Below are positions 49,716 through 57,885 of a stretch of 64,000 bases of DNA, piece after piece. Under the pieces are notes generated by a model. It saw nothing but the letters and a program-made list of their open reading frames with translations, was not told where the DNA came from and searched no databases. Every line of letters begins with the position of its first letter. Within the stretch, counting starts at the first letter, position 1. The stretch spans positions 172,303 to 236,302 of the forward strand of contig JAEYUW010000046.1 of assembly GCA_023432225.1 (NCBI GenBank), in the 5' to 3' direction. The position numbers and the translations under genes were made by a program. The DNA comes from Verrucomicrobiota bacterium. Its GTDB lineage: Bacteria; Verrucomicrobiota; Verrucomicrobiia; Opitutales; Opitutaceae.

Positions 49716-51226
49716 GACGCACCTCCCGTCAGCGCCGCGCGGAAGAGCGGCGATTCGAGCGCGGGGCGGATCCAGTCGAGCAGCGCGTCGGGATTCAGGC
49801 CGAGGTAAACCATCGCGGCGATCAGGATGATCGCGCCGGCCTTCTCAGCCCAGGTGATGGGCGGAAATTCATGCGCGTGCGCATCGTGACCGTGCGCGGT
49901 CGCGGGGGCGGCGTCGGTCTTGCCGAAGAAGGAAACCTGGATAGCGCGGAGCGTGAAGGCCGCGGCGATGAGGACGCCGGTGGCGGCGACGAGCGCCCAG
50001 AGCGGCGAGGTTTTCCAAGTGCCGACGAGAATCGTCAGCTCGGCCGGGAAGCCGCTGAAGCCCGGCATGCCCATCGAGGCGAGGCCGGCGATGACGAACG
50101 TCACGGCAGCAAAGGGCAGGAGCTTGTGCAGTGGCATGGCGCGCAGGTCGGCGAGTTTACGCGTGTGCGTGCGCTCGTAAACCATGCGGCCGACGACCGC
50201 GAAGAGCAGACCGGCGATGATGCCGTGCGAGAACATTTGCAGCACCGCGCCGCTGACCGCGACGGTGTTGGCGGCGGCGAGGCCGAGGAGCACGAAGCCC
50301 ATGTGGCTGACGCTCGAGTAGCCGATGACGAACTTGAAGTCCTCCTGCACCAGCGCGACGAGGCCGGCGTAGACGATGCCGATGATGGCGAGCCACGCGA
50401 TGACCGGCGCGAAATACGCGAGGCCGGTCGGGAACGTCGCCATCGCGACGCGCAGGCAGCCGTAAGCGCCGAGCTTCATGACGACGCCGGCGAGCAGCAT
50501 CGAAGCGGCGGTGGGCGCGGCGACGTGGCCGGTGGGCGCCCACGTGTGGAAGGGGAACATGCCCGCGAGCACGGCGAAGCCGGTGAACACGAGGGCGAAC
50601 ATGCCGAGCTGCTCGAAGCGCGAGAATTGCGTGGCGGCGAGCGCGAGATCGGAGAGCGCGAAGCTCGAACCGCCGGACGCGGCGTAGGCCCAGAGCAGGC
50701 CGGCCATCACGAGCGCGCTGCCGGCGAACGAGTAGAGCACGAGCTTCATCGCGCCGTATTCGCGGTTGGTGGAGCCCCAGTTCGCGATGAGGAAGTATTT
50801 CGGGACGATCGCGATTTCGTAGAAGACGAAGAACAGGAACGCGTCCACGCTGAGGAACACGCCGAACACGCCGCCGATGAGTGTGAGGTAGAACGCGAAG
50901 AATTCGCCGACGCGTTCCTCGATGTTCCAGGAGAACAGCACGCCGACGGTGGCGGCGAGGCCGGTGAGGACCATCAGCGTCATGCTGATGCCGTCAGCCG
51001 CGAGGTGGTAACGAACGCCGAGTTCGGCGATCCACGGAATATCGACGAGCGTCTGGAGCCCGTTGGTCGGCGTAAAGTGCGCGCCCGCCCACAGCGCGAG
51101 GCCGAGGGAGGTCAGCGCGGTGACGAGAGCCACGACGCGCGCCAGTTGCGCCGAGCGCGCGCCGGCCAGCAGCGCGAGCGCGGCGCCGGCGAAGGACACG
51201 TAGATGGTGCAGGGAAGCGCGTTCAT
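49712..51226 (-). CDS. nuoM: NADH-quinone oxidoreductase subunit M (second copy)
   Basis: 504 residues, 13-14 membrane helices. DGISMTLMVLTGLAATVGVLFSW, EIAIVPKYFLIANWGS (conserved Glu; here E-I-A in place of E-x-x-L), FPFHTWAPTGHVAAPTAASMLLAGVVMKLGAYG and YSSVSHMGFVLLG are NuoM/antiporter motifs with the proton-path Lys residues. The His-rich loop HGHDAHAHEF near the C-terminus is unusual. Its ATG overlaps the TAA of the first nuoM by one base. Two NuoM-like subunits in tandem give four antiporter-like subunits with NuoL and NuoN. Confidence 0.93.
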   Translation of the reverse strand: MNALPCTIYVSFAGAALALLAGARSAQLARVVALVTALTSLGLALWAGAHFTPTNGLQTLVDIPWIAELGVRYHLAADGISMTLMVLTGLAATVGVLFSWNIEERVGEFFAFYLTLIGGVFGVFLSVDAFLFFVFYEIAIVPKYFLIANWGSTNREYGAMKLVLYSFAGSALVMAGLLWAYAASGGSSFALSDLALAATQFSRFEQLGMFALVFTGFAVLAGMFPFHTWAPTGHVAAPTAASMLLAGVVMKLGAYGCLRVAMATFPTGLAYFAPVIAWLAIIGIVYAGLVALVQEDFKFVIGYSSVSHMGFVLLGLAAANTVAVSGAVLQMFSHGIIAGLLFAVVGRMVYERTHTRKLADLRAMPLHKLLPFAAVTFVIAGLASMGMPGFSGFPAELTILVGTWKTSPLWALVAATGVLIAAAFTLRAIQVSFFGKTDAAPATAHGHDAHAHEFPPITWAEKAGAIILIAAMVYLGLNPDALLDWIRPALESPLFRAALTGGAS

Positions 51227-52743
51227 TACGGGAGAGAGGAAACCCACGAGGTCACGAGCGGATTGACCAAGCCGGCGAGGAGTTGCGGGAGCAGGCCGAG
51301 CACGAACATCAGGGCGATGAGCGGGAGCAGCGTGACGATTTCACCGGCGTCGAGATCGCGGAAATTCACGCCGGCGCCCTTGGCGGGGCCGAGGAAGACG
51401 CGTTGCCAGAACGTGAGCAGGAAGAGCGCCGTGGCGAGCAGGCCGAGCGTCGAAACGGCCGCGGTCATCGGCGCGAGGCCGAAGACGCCGCGGAAGATGA
51501 GAAACTCACCGACGAAGCCGTTGAGGCCGGGCAGACCGAGCGAGGAGAACATCGAGATGCCGCACAGCGCCGCGAAGAGCGGAGCCGCGGTGCGCACGCC
51601 GCCGAAGTCATTGAGGCCGCGCAGGCCATTGGAGCGGTTTTCGAGGACGCCGACGCAGAAGAACAACGCGGCGGCGGAGAGGCCGTGGTTGAACATCTGG
51701 AGGATCGCGCCGCTGAGGGCCGACGCGGAGGCTTCACCGGGTTTGCCGGCGAGGGCGACGGCGAAGAGCGCGAGCAGGCAGTAGCTCAAGTGGTTGACCG
51801 ACGAGTAGGCGACCATGCGCTTGAGATCGGTCTGCTTGATCGCGGCGTAGGCGCCGAGCACGACGCCCGCGACGGCGAGCCAGATCAGGCAAGGAGCGGC
51901 GGCGTGAAGTTGCGCTGGGAAGATTGGCCAGAGAATGCGGAGGAAGCCGTAGACGCCCATCTTCGACATCACGCCGGTGAGGAACATCGACGCACCGGTC
52001 GGCGCTTCGGCGTAGGCCGGTGGCAGCCAGGTGTGGAAGGGGAAGAGCGGCACCTTGACCGCGAGGCCGAGGAACACGCCGAGGAAGACGATGAATTGCC
52101 AGGAGCTGCCGACGGCACCGAGCTTCGCGGCCAGCGCGCCGGACTTGGCCAGCGCGGCGAGGGCGACGAAGTCGAAAGTGCCCGTGGCAACGAACAGCGC
52201 GGCGAACGCCATCAGCATGAACGCGCTGCCGCCGATGGTGTAGATGACGAACTGGTAGGCCGCGCGCGATGCGCCGGGACCGCCCCAGAGTTTGATGAGG
52301 AAGAAGGCGGGGACGAGGCTCAGTTCCCAGAAGATGAACCACGCGAAGAAATCCAGCGCGAGGAACACGCCGAGCGCGGCGCCTTGCAGGAAGAGGAACA
52401 GCGCGGCGTAGAGCGCGGGCTGTTTCGCGGCGCGGACGGTGCCGAAGAGCGCGACCGGGGCGATGATGCCGGTGAGCAGCACGAGCACGAGGCTCAGGCC
52501 GTCGATGCCGAGGTGGTAATTGACGCCGAGCGCCGAGATCCACGCGTGCTTCTCGACGAATTGGAGGCCGGCTGCCGGATCGAAGCCGGAGAGCACGGTC
52601 GTGCCCAGGCCGAGCGTCGAAAGGCTGAAGACCAGCGCAAGCGCGCGGGTCGGTCCGGCGGGGAGCTTGGGCAGCAGGGCGAGCAGAAGCGCGCCGGCCC
52701 ACGGCACGAAGATGATGAGCGAAAGGAGCGGCAGCGAGTTCAT
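51226..52743 (-). CDS. nuoM: NADH-quinone oxidoreductase subunit M (first copy)
   Basis: 505 residues. LGIDGLSLVLVLLTGIIAPVALFG, FWELSLVPAFFLIKLWGG (the conserved Glu of WE-x-x-L-x-P), LFPFHTWLPPAYAEAPTGASMFLTGVMSKMGVYGFLR and YSSVNHLSYCLLALF are complete NuoM motifs. It follows NuoL in the antiporter chain of complex I. The start has no Shine-Dalgarno of its own; the ATG overlaps the stop of the small repeat frame 52740-52931, so translation is probably by reinitiation. Confidence 0.95.
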   Translation of the reverse strand: MNSLPLLSLIIFVPWAGALLLALLPKLPAGPTRALALVFSLSTLGLGTTVLSGFDPAAGLQFVEKHAWISALGVNYHLGIDGLSLVLVLLTGIIAPVALFGTVRAAKQPALYAALFLFLQGAALGVFLALDFFAWFIFWELSLVPAFFLIKLWGGPGASRAAYQFVIYTIGGSAFMLMAFAALFVATGTFDFVALAALAKSGALAAKLGAVGSSWQFIVFLGVFLGLAVKVPLFPFHTWLPPAYAEAPTGASMFLTGVMSKMGVYGFLRILWPIFPAQLHAAAPCLIWLAVAGVVLGAYAAIKQTDLKRMVAYSSVNHLSYCLLALFAVALAGKPGEASASALSGAILQMFNHGLSAAALFFCVGVLENRSNGLRGLNDFGGVRTAAPLFAALCGISMFSSLGLPGLNGFVGEFLIFRGVFGLAPMTAAVSTLGLLATALFLLTFWQRVFLGPAKGAGVNFRDLDAGEIVTLLPLIALMFVLGLLPQLLAGLVNPLVTSWVSSLP

Positions 52744-52931
52744 GCGCTCAGAAAGGGATGGGCCACAAAAGGCGCAGAATGCGCAGAAGGGCCGGAGGGG
52801 TTGGCCACAAAGAACACGAAAAGGCGCAGGTCCGATGCGGACGCGAGGACCGCGCGCCTATAGGCGCTGGGCAGACGTGAGGTGCCGCCGGGCGCTTTGT
52901 GTTTTTCGTGGCTAAAGAGGATTGGGTTCAT
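52740..52931 (-). CDS. Repeat-derived small ORF joining nuoL and nuoM
   Basis: 63 codons, starting MNPILFSHEKHKAPGGTSR and ending FVAHPFLSA. Its ATG overlaps the nuoL stop (ATGA) and its stop overlaps the nuoM ATG (ATGA). GGAGGTGCGCG-ATG gives it the Shine-Dalgarno that would otherwise have served nuoM. Its sequence comes from the same dispersed repeat as 49515-49715. Function unknown. Confidence 0.45.
   Translation of the reverse strand: MNPILFSHEKHKAPGGTSRLPSAYRRAVLASASDLRLFVFFVANPSGPSAHSAPFVAHPFLSA
52752..52914. repeat. GCCACAAAAGGC...TTTTTCGTGGC dispersed repeat, copy 2
   Basis: Blocks in order: GGGCCACAAAAGGCGCAGAA, GGCCACAAAGAACACGAAAAGG, central hairpin GCGCCTATAGGCGC (52854-52867), then CCGGGCGCTTTGTGTTTTTC and GTGGC. 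Copy 1 at 49545-49702 has all blocks; the central hairpin has GGC/GCC there and GCC/GGC here, keeping CTATAG and the pairing. Confidence 0.85.
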
Positions 52932-54955
52932 CGCGCACCTCCGAAGATGACGACGAGGAGGACGATCACGAAACCGAGGACCAGTGTGCGGAGGTAGCCG
53001 TGGGCGCTGCCGGTTTGCCGCTTCGAGTAAGCGATGCCGGTGGCGCGGAGGCTTTCCGCGGCGGAGTTGAAGCCGCCGTTGAGGCCCTGCTCATCGGTGT
53101 CGCGGTTCACGACGCCGGTGAACTCGCCGAGTCCGGCGAGGAGGCGCACGGCGCCGTCCCAGACGTAGCGGTCGGACCAGTCGGAGAGCGTGGCGAGCGC
53201 GGCGTTGGCCTTGAAGGCGGTGGCGGCGTAGAGTTCGTCGAAGCCGAGGCGATTGCCGAGCGCGGCGAAGACGCCGGGGAAACGTTTCTCGATGGGATCA
53301 GCGGCGGCGGCGTCAACGCGCGGTCGGCGGCCGTAGATCGCCCAGCCGGCGCCGATGCCGACGGCGACGAGGACGATCGACGTGACCATCAGGCCGGCGC
53401 CTTCGAGGAGCGAGTGGCCGTGGACTGCGTGCTGGCCTTGCAGCATCGCTTGCAGCCACGGATAGGCGGGAGTGCCGAGGAAGCCGAGCGTGATGGCGAA
53501 GGTGGCGAGGATGATCAGCGGGACCGTCATCGCGGGGCCGTTTTCGTGCGCGTGTTCGGAGCCGTGCGAGCGGGCCTTGCCGAAGAACACCTCGGCCATC
53601 AGGCGGGTGTTGTAGAAGGCGGTGAGGACAACGGCGACGATCGCGGCGTAGAACGGGAGGTGCGACGTTTCCCAGACGTGCGCGGCGTGCAGGATGGATT
53701 CCTTGGACCAGAAGCCGGAGAAGAGGAACGGCACGCCGGCGAGCGCCATCATGCCGACGGCGAAGGTGGCGAACGTGACCTTCATGTGGCCGCGCAGACC
53801 GCCGAGCGCGCGGATGTCCTGCTCGTGGTGCGCGGCGTGGATGACCGAGCCGGCGCCGAGGAAGAGCAGCGCCTTGAAGAAGGCGTGCGTGAGCAGGTGG
53901 AAGATCGCCGCGGTCCACGAGCCGACGCCGATCGCGAGCATCATGTAGCCGAGCTGCGAGACGGTGGAGAAGGCGAGGATGCGTTTGATGTCGTTTTGCG
54001 CGACGGCGATGACGGCGCCCATGAGCGCCGTGATAGCACCGATGAAGGCGACGACCGTGAGTGCGTGCACCGGGACGTTGGCCAGCATCTGGTCGATCGC
54101 CATCAGCGGATAGACCCGGGCGATGAGGAACACGCCGGCGGCGACCATCGTGGCGGCGTGGATCAGCGCGGAGACGGGCGTCGGGCCCTCCATCGCGTCG
54201 GGGAGCCAGACATGCAGCGGGAATTGGCCGGACTTGCCGACCGCGCCGCAGAAGATGAGGAGACCGATGGCGGTCGAGACCGCGAGGCCACCGCAGACTT
54301 GTTGGCCGAGGAGGGTTTGGAGGACGGACGACTCGAGCACGCCCTTGCCGGCATCGAAGAACAGCAGCGTGCCGCTGGCGTGTTGCAGCCAGAGCATGCC
54401 GAGCAGGAAACCGAGGTCGCCGATGCGCGTCGTGATGAAGGCCTTCTTCGCCGCGGCGGCGGCGGACGGCTTATGGAACCAGAAACCGATGAGCAGATAC
54501 GAGGCGAGGCCGACGAGTTCCCAGCAGATGAAGAGGAGGAGAAGGCTGTTGGCGACGAGCAGGCCGAGCATCGCGGCGGCGAACAGGCTGAGGAAGCAGA
54601 AGAACTGTTTGAAGTTCGCGTCCTCCTTCATGTAGCCGGTGCTGAAGATGAAGATCAGCAGGCCAACGAAGGAAACCATCACGCACATGAACGCGGTCAG
54701 CGGATCAAGCAGGAAGCCGAGGCGCAGGGCGCCGTGGCCGAGGTCGAACCAGTCGAAGTTATAGACTTGATGCGCGGCCGGGTGGGCGAGGGCGCCGTTC
54801 AACGCGAGGCACGAGACGACGAACGCGGCGGCCATCGACAGGATGGCGGCGCCGGCGGCGAGCGTGCGGCCCTTGCGCGGCGTCAGCGCACCGATCGCGG
54901 CAGCGGCGAGCGGCAGGGCGGGGATGAGCCAGAGAGAGTGGGCGGAGAGGGTCAT
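52928..54955 (-). CDS. nuoL: NADH-quinone oxidoreductase subunit L
   Basis: 675 residues, longest antiporter-like subunit with the C-terminal lateral helix region. FLLDPLTAFMCVMVSFVGLLI, CWELVGLASYLLIGFW (key Glu), VGKSGQFPLHVWLPDAMEGPTPVSALIHAATMVAAGVFL and FSTVSQLGYMMLAIG are intact. I use ATG 54955 rather than 54961: the latter lies in the repeat, while 54955 overlaps the stop of the small frame 54952-55065. The last codons GGA GGT GCG CGA TGA double as the next frame's ribosome-binding site. Confidence 0.95.
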   Translation of the reverse strand: MTLSAHSLWLIPALPLAAAAIGALTPRKGRTLAAGAAILSMAAAFVVSCLALNGALAHPAAHQVYNFDWFDLGHGALRLGFLLDPLTAFMCVMVSFVGLLIFIFSTGYMKEDANFKQFFCFLSLFAAAMLGLLVANSLLLLFICWELVGLASYLLIGFWFHKPSAAAAAKKAFITTRIGDLGFLLGMLWLQHASGTLLFFDAGKGVLESSVLQTLLGQQVCGGLAVSTAIGLLIFCGAVGKSGQFPLHVWLPDAMEGPTPVSALIHAATMVAAGVFLIARVYPLMAIDQMLANVPVHALTVVAFIGAITALMGAVIAVAQNDIKRILAFSTVSQLGYMMLAIGVGSWTAAIFHLLTHAFFKALLFLGAGSVIHAAHHEQDIRALGGLRGHMKVTFATFAVGMMALAGVPFLFSGFWSKESILHAAHVWETSHLPFYAAIVAVVLTAFYNTRLMAEVFFGKARSHGSEHAHENGPAMTVPLIILATFAITLGFLGTPAYPWLQAMLQGQHAVHGHSLLEGAGLMVTSIVLVAVGIGAGWAIYGRRPRVDAAAADPIEKRFPGVFAALGNRLGFDELYAATAFKANAALATLSDWSDRYVWDGAVRLLAGLGEFTGVVNRDTDEQGLNGGFNSAAESLRATGIAYSKRQTGSAHGYLRTLVLGFVIVLLVVIFGGAR

Positions 54956-55065
54956 CGGCATTGCGGATTGCGGAATGCGGATTGCGGAATGCCGGACGCG
55001 CGACGTTGGGATTTTTCAATCCGCAGTCCGCAATCCGAAATCCGCAATTGGGTGAGCTTGCGCAT
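54952..55065 (-). CDS. Repeat-derived small ORF joining nuoK and nuoL
   Basis: 37 codons, MRKLTQLRISDCGLRIEK to IPQSAFRNPQCR. Its ATG lies one base after the nuoK stop (TGATATG) and its TGA overlaps the nuoL ATG. It is made of the GCGGATTG palindrome; the end IPQSAFRNPQ corresponds to LPQSAFRNPN in the frame at 57886-58035. Possibly only a translational bridge. Confidence 0.4.
   Translation of the reverse strand: MRKLTQLRISDCGLRIEKSQRRASGIPQSAFRNPQCR
54958..55050. repeat. GCGGATTG word-repeat palindrome, copy 1
   Basis: GCATTGCGGATTGCGGAATG with further GCGGATTGCGGAATG at the left mirrors AATCCGCAGTCCGCAATCCG...CCGCAATT at the right, with a short GC-rich centre. It fills the nuoK-nuoL junction. 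Confidence 0.9.
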
Positions 55066-55066
55066 A

Positions 55067-55378
55067 TCAGCCTTTCAACGTGGCGGCTTCCTGGAGCCGG
55101 ATGCTCTTCCGGTGACGATGAATCGCGATCACCAGGGCGAGGCCGACAGCGGCCTCAGCGGCGGCCACGGCGATGGAAAAGAGGACGAAGATCACGCCGG
55201 TGCCTAGCTCCGGATGCGGGCCGTAGCGCCAGAAGGCGATGAAGTTGAGGTTCGCGGCGTTCAGCATCAGCTCGATGCCGAGGAGCACGAGGATGCTGTT
55301 GCTGCGCGAGAGGGCACCGATGAGGCCGACGCAAAAAAGGAGCGTCGAGACGACGAGGCAGATTTGAAGCGGACTCAC
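55067..55378 (-). CDS. nuoK: NADH-quinone oxidoreductase subunit K
   Basis: 103 residues, three membrane helices. LIGALSRSNSILVLLGIELMLNAANLNFIAF contains the conserved Glu of the E-channel (GIELMLNA). FSIAVAAAEAAVGLALVI carries the second conserved Glu. GTG start with AAGGAGG seven bases upstream; the GTGA overlaps the nuoJ stop. Usual length. Confidence 0.95.
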   Translation of the reverse strand: MSPLQICLVVSTLLFCVGLIGALSRSNSILVLLGIELMLNAANLNFIAFWRYGPHPELGTGVIFVLFSIAVAAAEAAVGLALVIAIHRHRKSIRLQEAATLKG

Positions 55379-55878
55379 GACGCGTCCTCCTTGTCTTGGG
55401 CGGCGATCACCACGGCGCCGAGGAGCGCGACGGTGAGGATCAGGCCGGTGATGAGGAGCGAGACGGCGTGGCGACCCATGAGTTGTTCGCCCAATTGGCG
55501 GACGGTGACGGTGGCCGGTTCGGCGGTGGCGGTCGCGAGCGGCGAGCCGAGGATGGCGCCGAGCATCACGCCGGCGACGCCGCCGGCGGCGATGATCGCG
55601 AGCATGGCGCGCGAGAGCGAGGCGGGCTCGACCGGGCCGAGGTCGCCGCCCTGCTTGGTCAGCAGCACGGCGAAGAGCACGACCATCGAGATGGCGCCGA
55701 CGTAGACGAGGATCTGCGCGAAGGCCACGAACTGCGCGCCGGACCAGAGGTAGAGCGCGGCGAGGCCGGCCCAGCTGGCGATCAGCAGCAGCGCGCTGTG
55801 AATCAGGTTGCGCAACGACATGGCGACCGCGGCGGCGGCCAGCGTCACGAAGGCGATGAGGAGCAGCGCGAGTGTCAT
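55375..55878 (-). CDS. nuoJ: NADH-quinone oxidoreductase subunit J
   Basis: 167 residues, five membrane helices. MSLRNLIHSALLLIASWAGLAALYL, FVAFAQILVYVGAISMVVLFAVLL (the conserved VYxGAIxVLxLF motif) and the C-terminal LLITGLILTVALLGAVVI fit NuoJ. ATG 55878 overlaps the nuoH stop (ATGA); the longer open frame upstream is only the shadow of nuoH. Coupled to nuoK downstream. Confidence 0.94.
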   Translation of the reverse strand: MTLALLLIAFVTLAAAAVAMSLRNLIHSALLLIASWAGLAALYLWSGAQFVAFAQILVYVGAISMVVLFAVLLTKQGGDLGPVEPASLSRAMLAIIAAGGVAGVMLGAILGSPLATATAEPATVTVRQLGEQLMGRHAVSLLITGLILTVALLGAVVIAAQDKEDAS

Positions 55879-57161
55879 GACGCGTAGCGGTAAGAGCGGG
55901 GCGCGCGGCCCTTGTTGAGGCGGCGGCTGATCACGAGGAAGGGCACGATGATGACCGCAGCGGAGATCGCCCAGCGGGCGGCTTGGAGCGGACCGGTCCA
56001 CGAGGTGGTCAGCGCCCAGAACGCGGCGTTGGCGAGGTTGATCAGCGCGAGCGGCACGAGGAATTGCCAGGCGAGGCGCGTGAGCTGGTCGATGCGGAGG
56101 CGCAGCAGCGTGCCGCGGATCCAGATGAAGAACACGACCATCACGACGAGTTTTCCCATGAACCAGAGATAGGACGGGATGAACTCGAGGAAGGGGAACG
56201 GCGCCTGCCAGCCGCCGAGGAAGACCGTGATGCCGAGGCCGCTCAGGGCGAAGAGGCCGAAGTATTCGGCCATGAAGAAGAGCGCGTATTTGAAGCCGGA
56301 ATATTCCGTGAGGTGACCGGCGATGAGCTCGGATTCCGCCTCGGGCAAGTCGAACGGCGAGCGGTTGCTCTCGGCCAGCGCGGCGACGAGGAAGATGAGG
56401 AAACCCGCGAAGCCCCACGGCGTGAAGACGTGCCATTGCGGGAGGAAACCGAACAGCCAGCCGCCTTGCGCCTCGACCAGCTGCTGGGTCGAGAGCGTGC
56501 CGACGATGAGGATCGCGGGGACGACGGAGAGAATCAGCGGCAGCTCGTAGCTGATGAGCTGCGCGAGCGCGCGCATGGCGGCGAGGATCGAGTATTTGTT
56601 ACGGCTCGACCAACCGGCCATGAAGATGGCGAGTTCGGTGGCGGCGCCGGCGGCGAAGAAGTAGAGGATCGCGGCGTCGAGATCGACCGGGATCATGTGG
56701 CGGCCGAAGGGCAGCACGGCGTAACCGAGGAGCGAGAACGCGACGATGGTGACCGGAGCAAGGAAGTGCAGGAGCTTGTCGGCGGTGGCCGGCACGATGT
56801 CCTCTTTCGTGAGCGCCTTGACGGCATCGGCGAAGGGCTGCGTGAGGCCCCAGAGGCGCGGGCCGTTCTTCCAGAAGGGCAGGCCGGCGCGATTCGGGCC
56901 GAGGCGGTTTTGCAGGCGCGAGAGGAGTTTGCGCTCGGCGATCGTCGTGAAGGCGAAGAACACGCCGAAGACCGTCAGGATGACGATGATCGTGATCAGC
57001 GAACTGACGAGCCACTGGAGCGAGTCGGGGAACCAGCCGACGATCTCGTCGCGCACGATGAGCGGCAGGACTTCGAGGAAGGCGCCGTCGGCGGAAGCGG
57101 CGGCAGGCGCCGCGGCAGTGGAGAGTGAAGAGCTGAGAGCTGAGAGACCGAGAACGCTCAT
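55875..57161 (-). CDS. nuoH: NADH-quinone oxidoreductase subunit H
   Basis: 428 residues, eight to nine helices, forming the quinone cavity with NuoB/D. ERKLLSRLQNRLGPNRAG, ALTKEDIVP, AESNRSPFDLPEAESELIAGHLTEYSGFKYALFF and RGTLLRLRIDQLTRLAWQFLVP are the family blocks. It is about 80-100 residues longer than typical NuoH because of an Ala-rich N-terminal extension (SSSLSTAAAPAAASADG) and loop insertions. ATGA overlap with nuoI. Confidence 0.95.
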   Translation of the reverse strand: MSVLGLSALSSSLSTAAAPAAASADGAFLEVLPLIVRDEIVGWFPDSLQWLVSSLITIIVILTVFGVFFAFTTIAERKLLSRLQNRLGPNRAGLPFWKNGPRLWGLTQPFADAVKALTKEDIVPATADKLLHFLAPVTIVAFSLLGYAVLPFGRHMIPVDLDAAILYFFAAGAATELAIFMAGWSSRNKYSILAAMRALAQLISYELPLILSVVPAILIVGTLSTQQLVEAQGGWLFGFLPQWHVFTPWGFAGFLIFLVAALAESNRSPFDLPEAESELIAGHLTEYSGFKYALFFMAEYFGLFALSGLGITVFLGGWQAPFPFLEFIPSYLWFMGKLVVMVVFFIWIRGTLLRLRIDQLTRLAWQFLVPLALINLANAAFWALTTSWTGPLQAARWAISAAVIIVPFLVISRRLNKGRAPRSYRYAS

Positions 57162-57883
57162 GAGGCGGCGGGCGGCTGGGGAGCCGACGCGCTGGGCGCG
57201 GGGGCGGGTTGAGGTTTAACAGCAGTGGCGGGAGCGGCGGACGCGGGGGTGGAAGTGGGAGCGGCGGCGGCCGGAGTCGCGGGCGCAGCAGGTGTGGCTT
57301 TCGCAGCAGCGGCTTTGGCGGCGGCAGCAGCCGCGGCGGCCTTGGCTTTTTCCTCGGCGGCTTTGCGGTCGGCGGCGAGACGGGCGTCGACTTCGGAAGC
57401 TTCGGCCGGGCGGATCTCGTTGTAGTAGGCGTTCGACTTGGCGAGTTGCTCGCGCTTGAGGAGCAGGCCTTCGAAGCGGTTCGACGGTGCGACCTCGAAG
57501 ACCTTGTCCATCTTGATCGAGTCGAACGGGCAAACCTCGGCGCAGATGCCGCAGCTCATGCAGACGGACGTGTCGATGTCGAAGATCGCGGGATAGAACT
57601 GCTGCTTGCCGGTGGCGTCGGGCTTCTTGTCCTTCGATTTCTCGATGTAGATGCACTGCGGCGGGCATTCCTTCTCGCAGATCTGGCAGGCGACGCAGCG
57701 CAGCGTGCCCATCGGGTCGTCGGGCGTCTCGCAGACGAGGAAGGGGAAGCTGCGGTAATTTTCGCCGATCGGCGCCTTCTCTTCGGGATAAGAGACAGTC
57801 ACCATGCGCTCGCGCGTGGTGTAGCTGCCGACGAAGTTCTTCGCGGTGACGGCGAGGCCTTTGAGGAGTCCGGTGCCGAGCAT
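57158..57883 (-). CDS. nuoI: NADH-quinone oxidoreductase subunit I with Ala/Pro-rich tail
   Basis: 241 residues. Two [4Fe-4S] motifs, CVACQICEKECP and CMSCGICAEVCP, define the 8Fe ferredoxin-like subunit (clusters N6a/N6b). TLRCVACQ and DSIKMDKVFEVA are typical. The last ~75 residues are Ala/Lys then Ala/Pro-rich and absent from usual NuoI (about 160-180 residues). ATG 57883 follows the stop of the small repeat frame by two bases; upstream, the frame itself is open through the repeat. Confidence 0.93.
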   Translation of the reverse strand: MLGTGLLKGLAVTAKNFVGSYTTRERMVTVSYPEEKAPIGENYRSFPFLVCETPDDPMGTLRCVACQICEKECPPQCIYIEKSKDKKPDATGKQQFYPAIFDIDTSVCMSCGICAEVCPFDSIKMDKVFEVAPSNRFEGLLLKREQLAKSNAYYNEIRPAEASEVDARLAADRKAAEEKAKAAAAAAAAKAAAAKATPAAPATPAAAAPTSTPASAAPATAVKPQPAPAPSASAPQPPAAS

Positions 57884-57885
57884 GT

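Noticed and set aside
48010..57128. Very long + strand open frames opposite the nuo genes
   Set aside because: Translations are Glu/Arg/Ala-rich and low complexity, as produced by the complement of hydrophobic GC-rich membrane-protein codons; the minus-strand nuo genes have full motifs.
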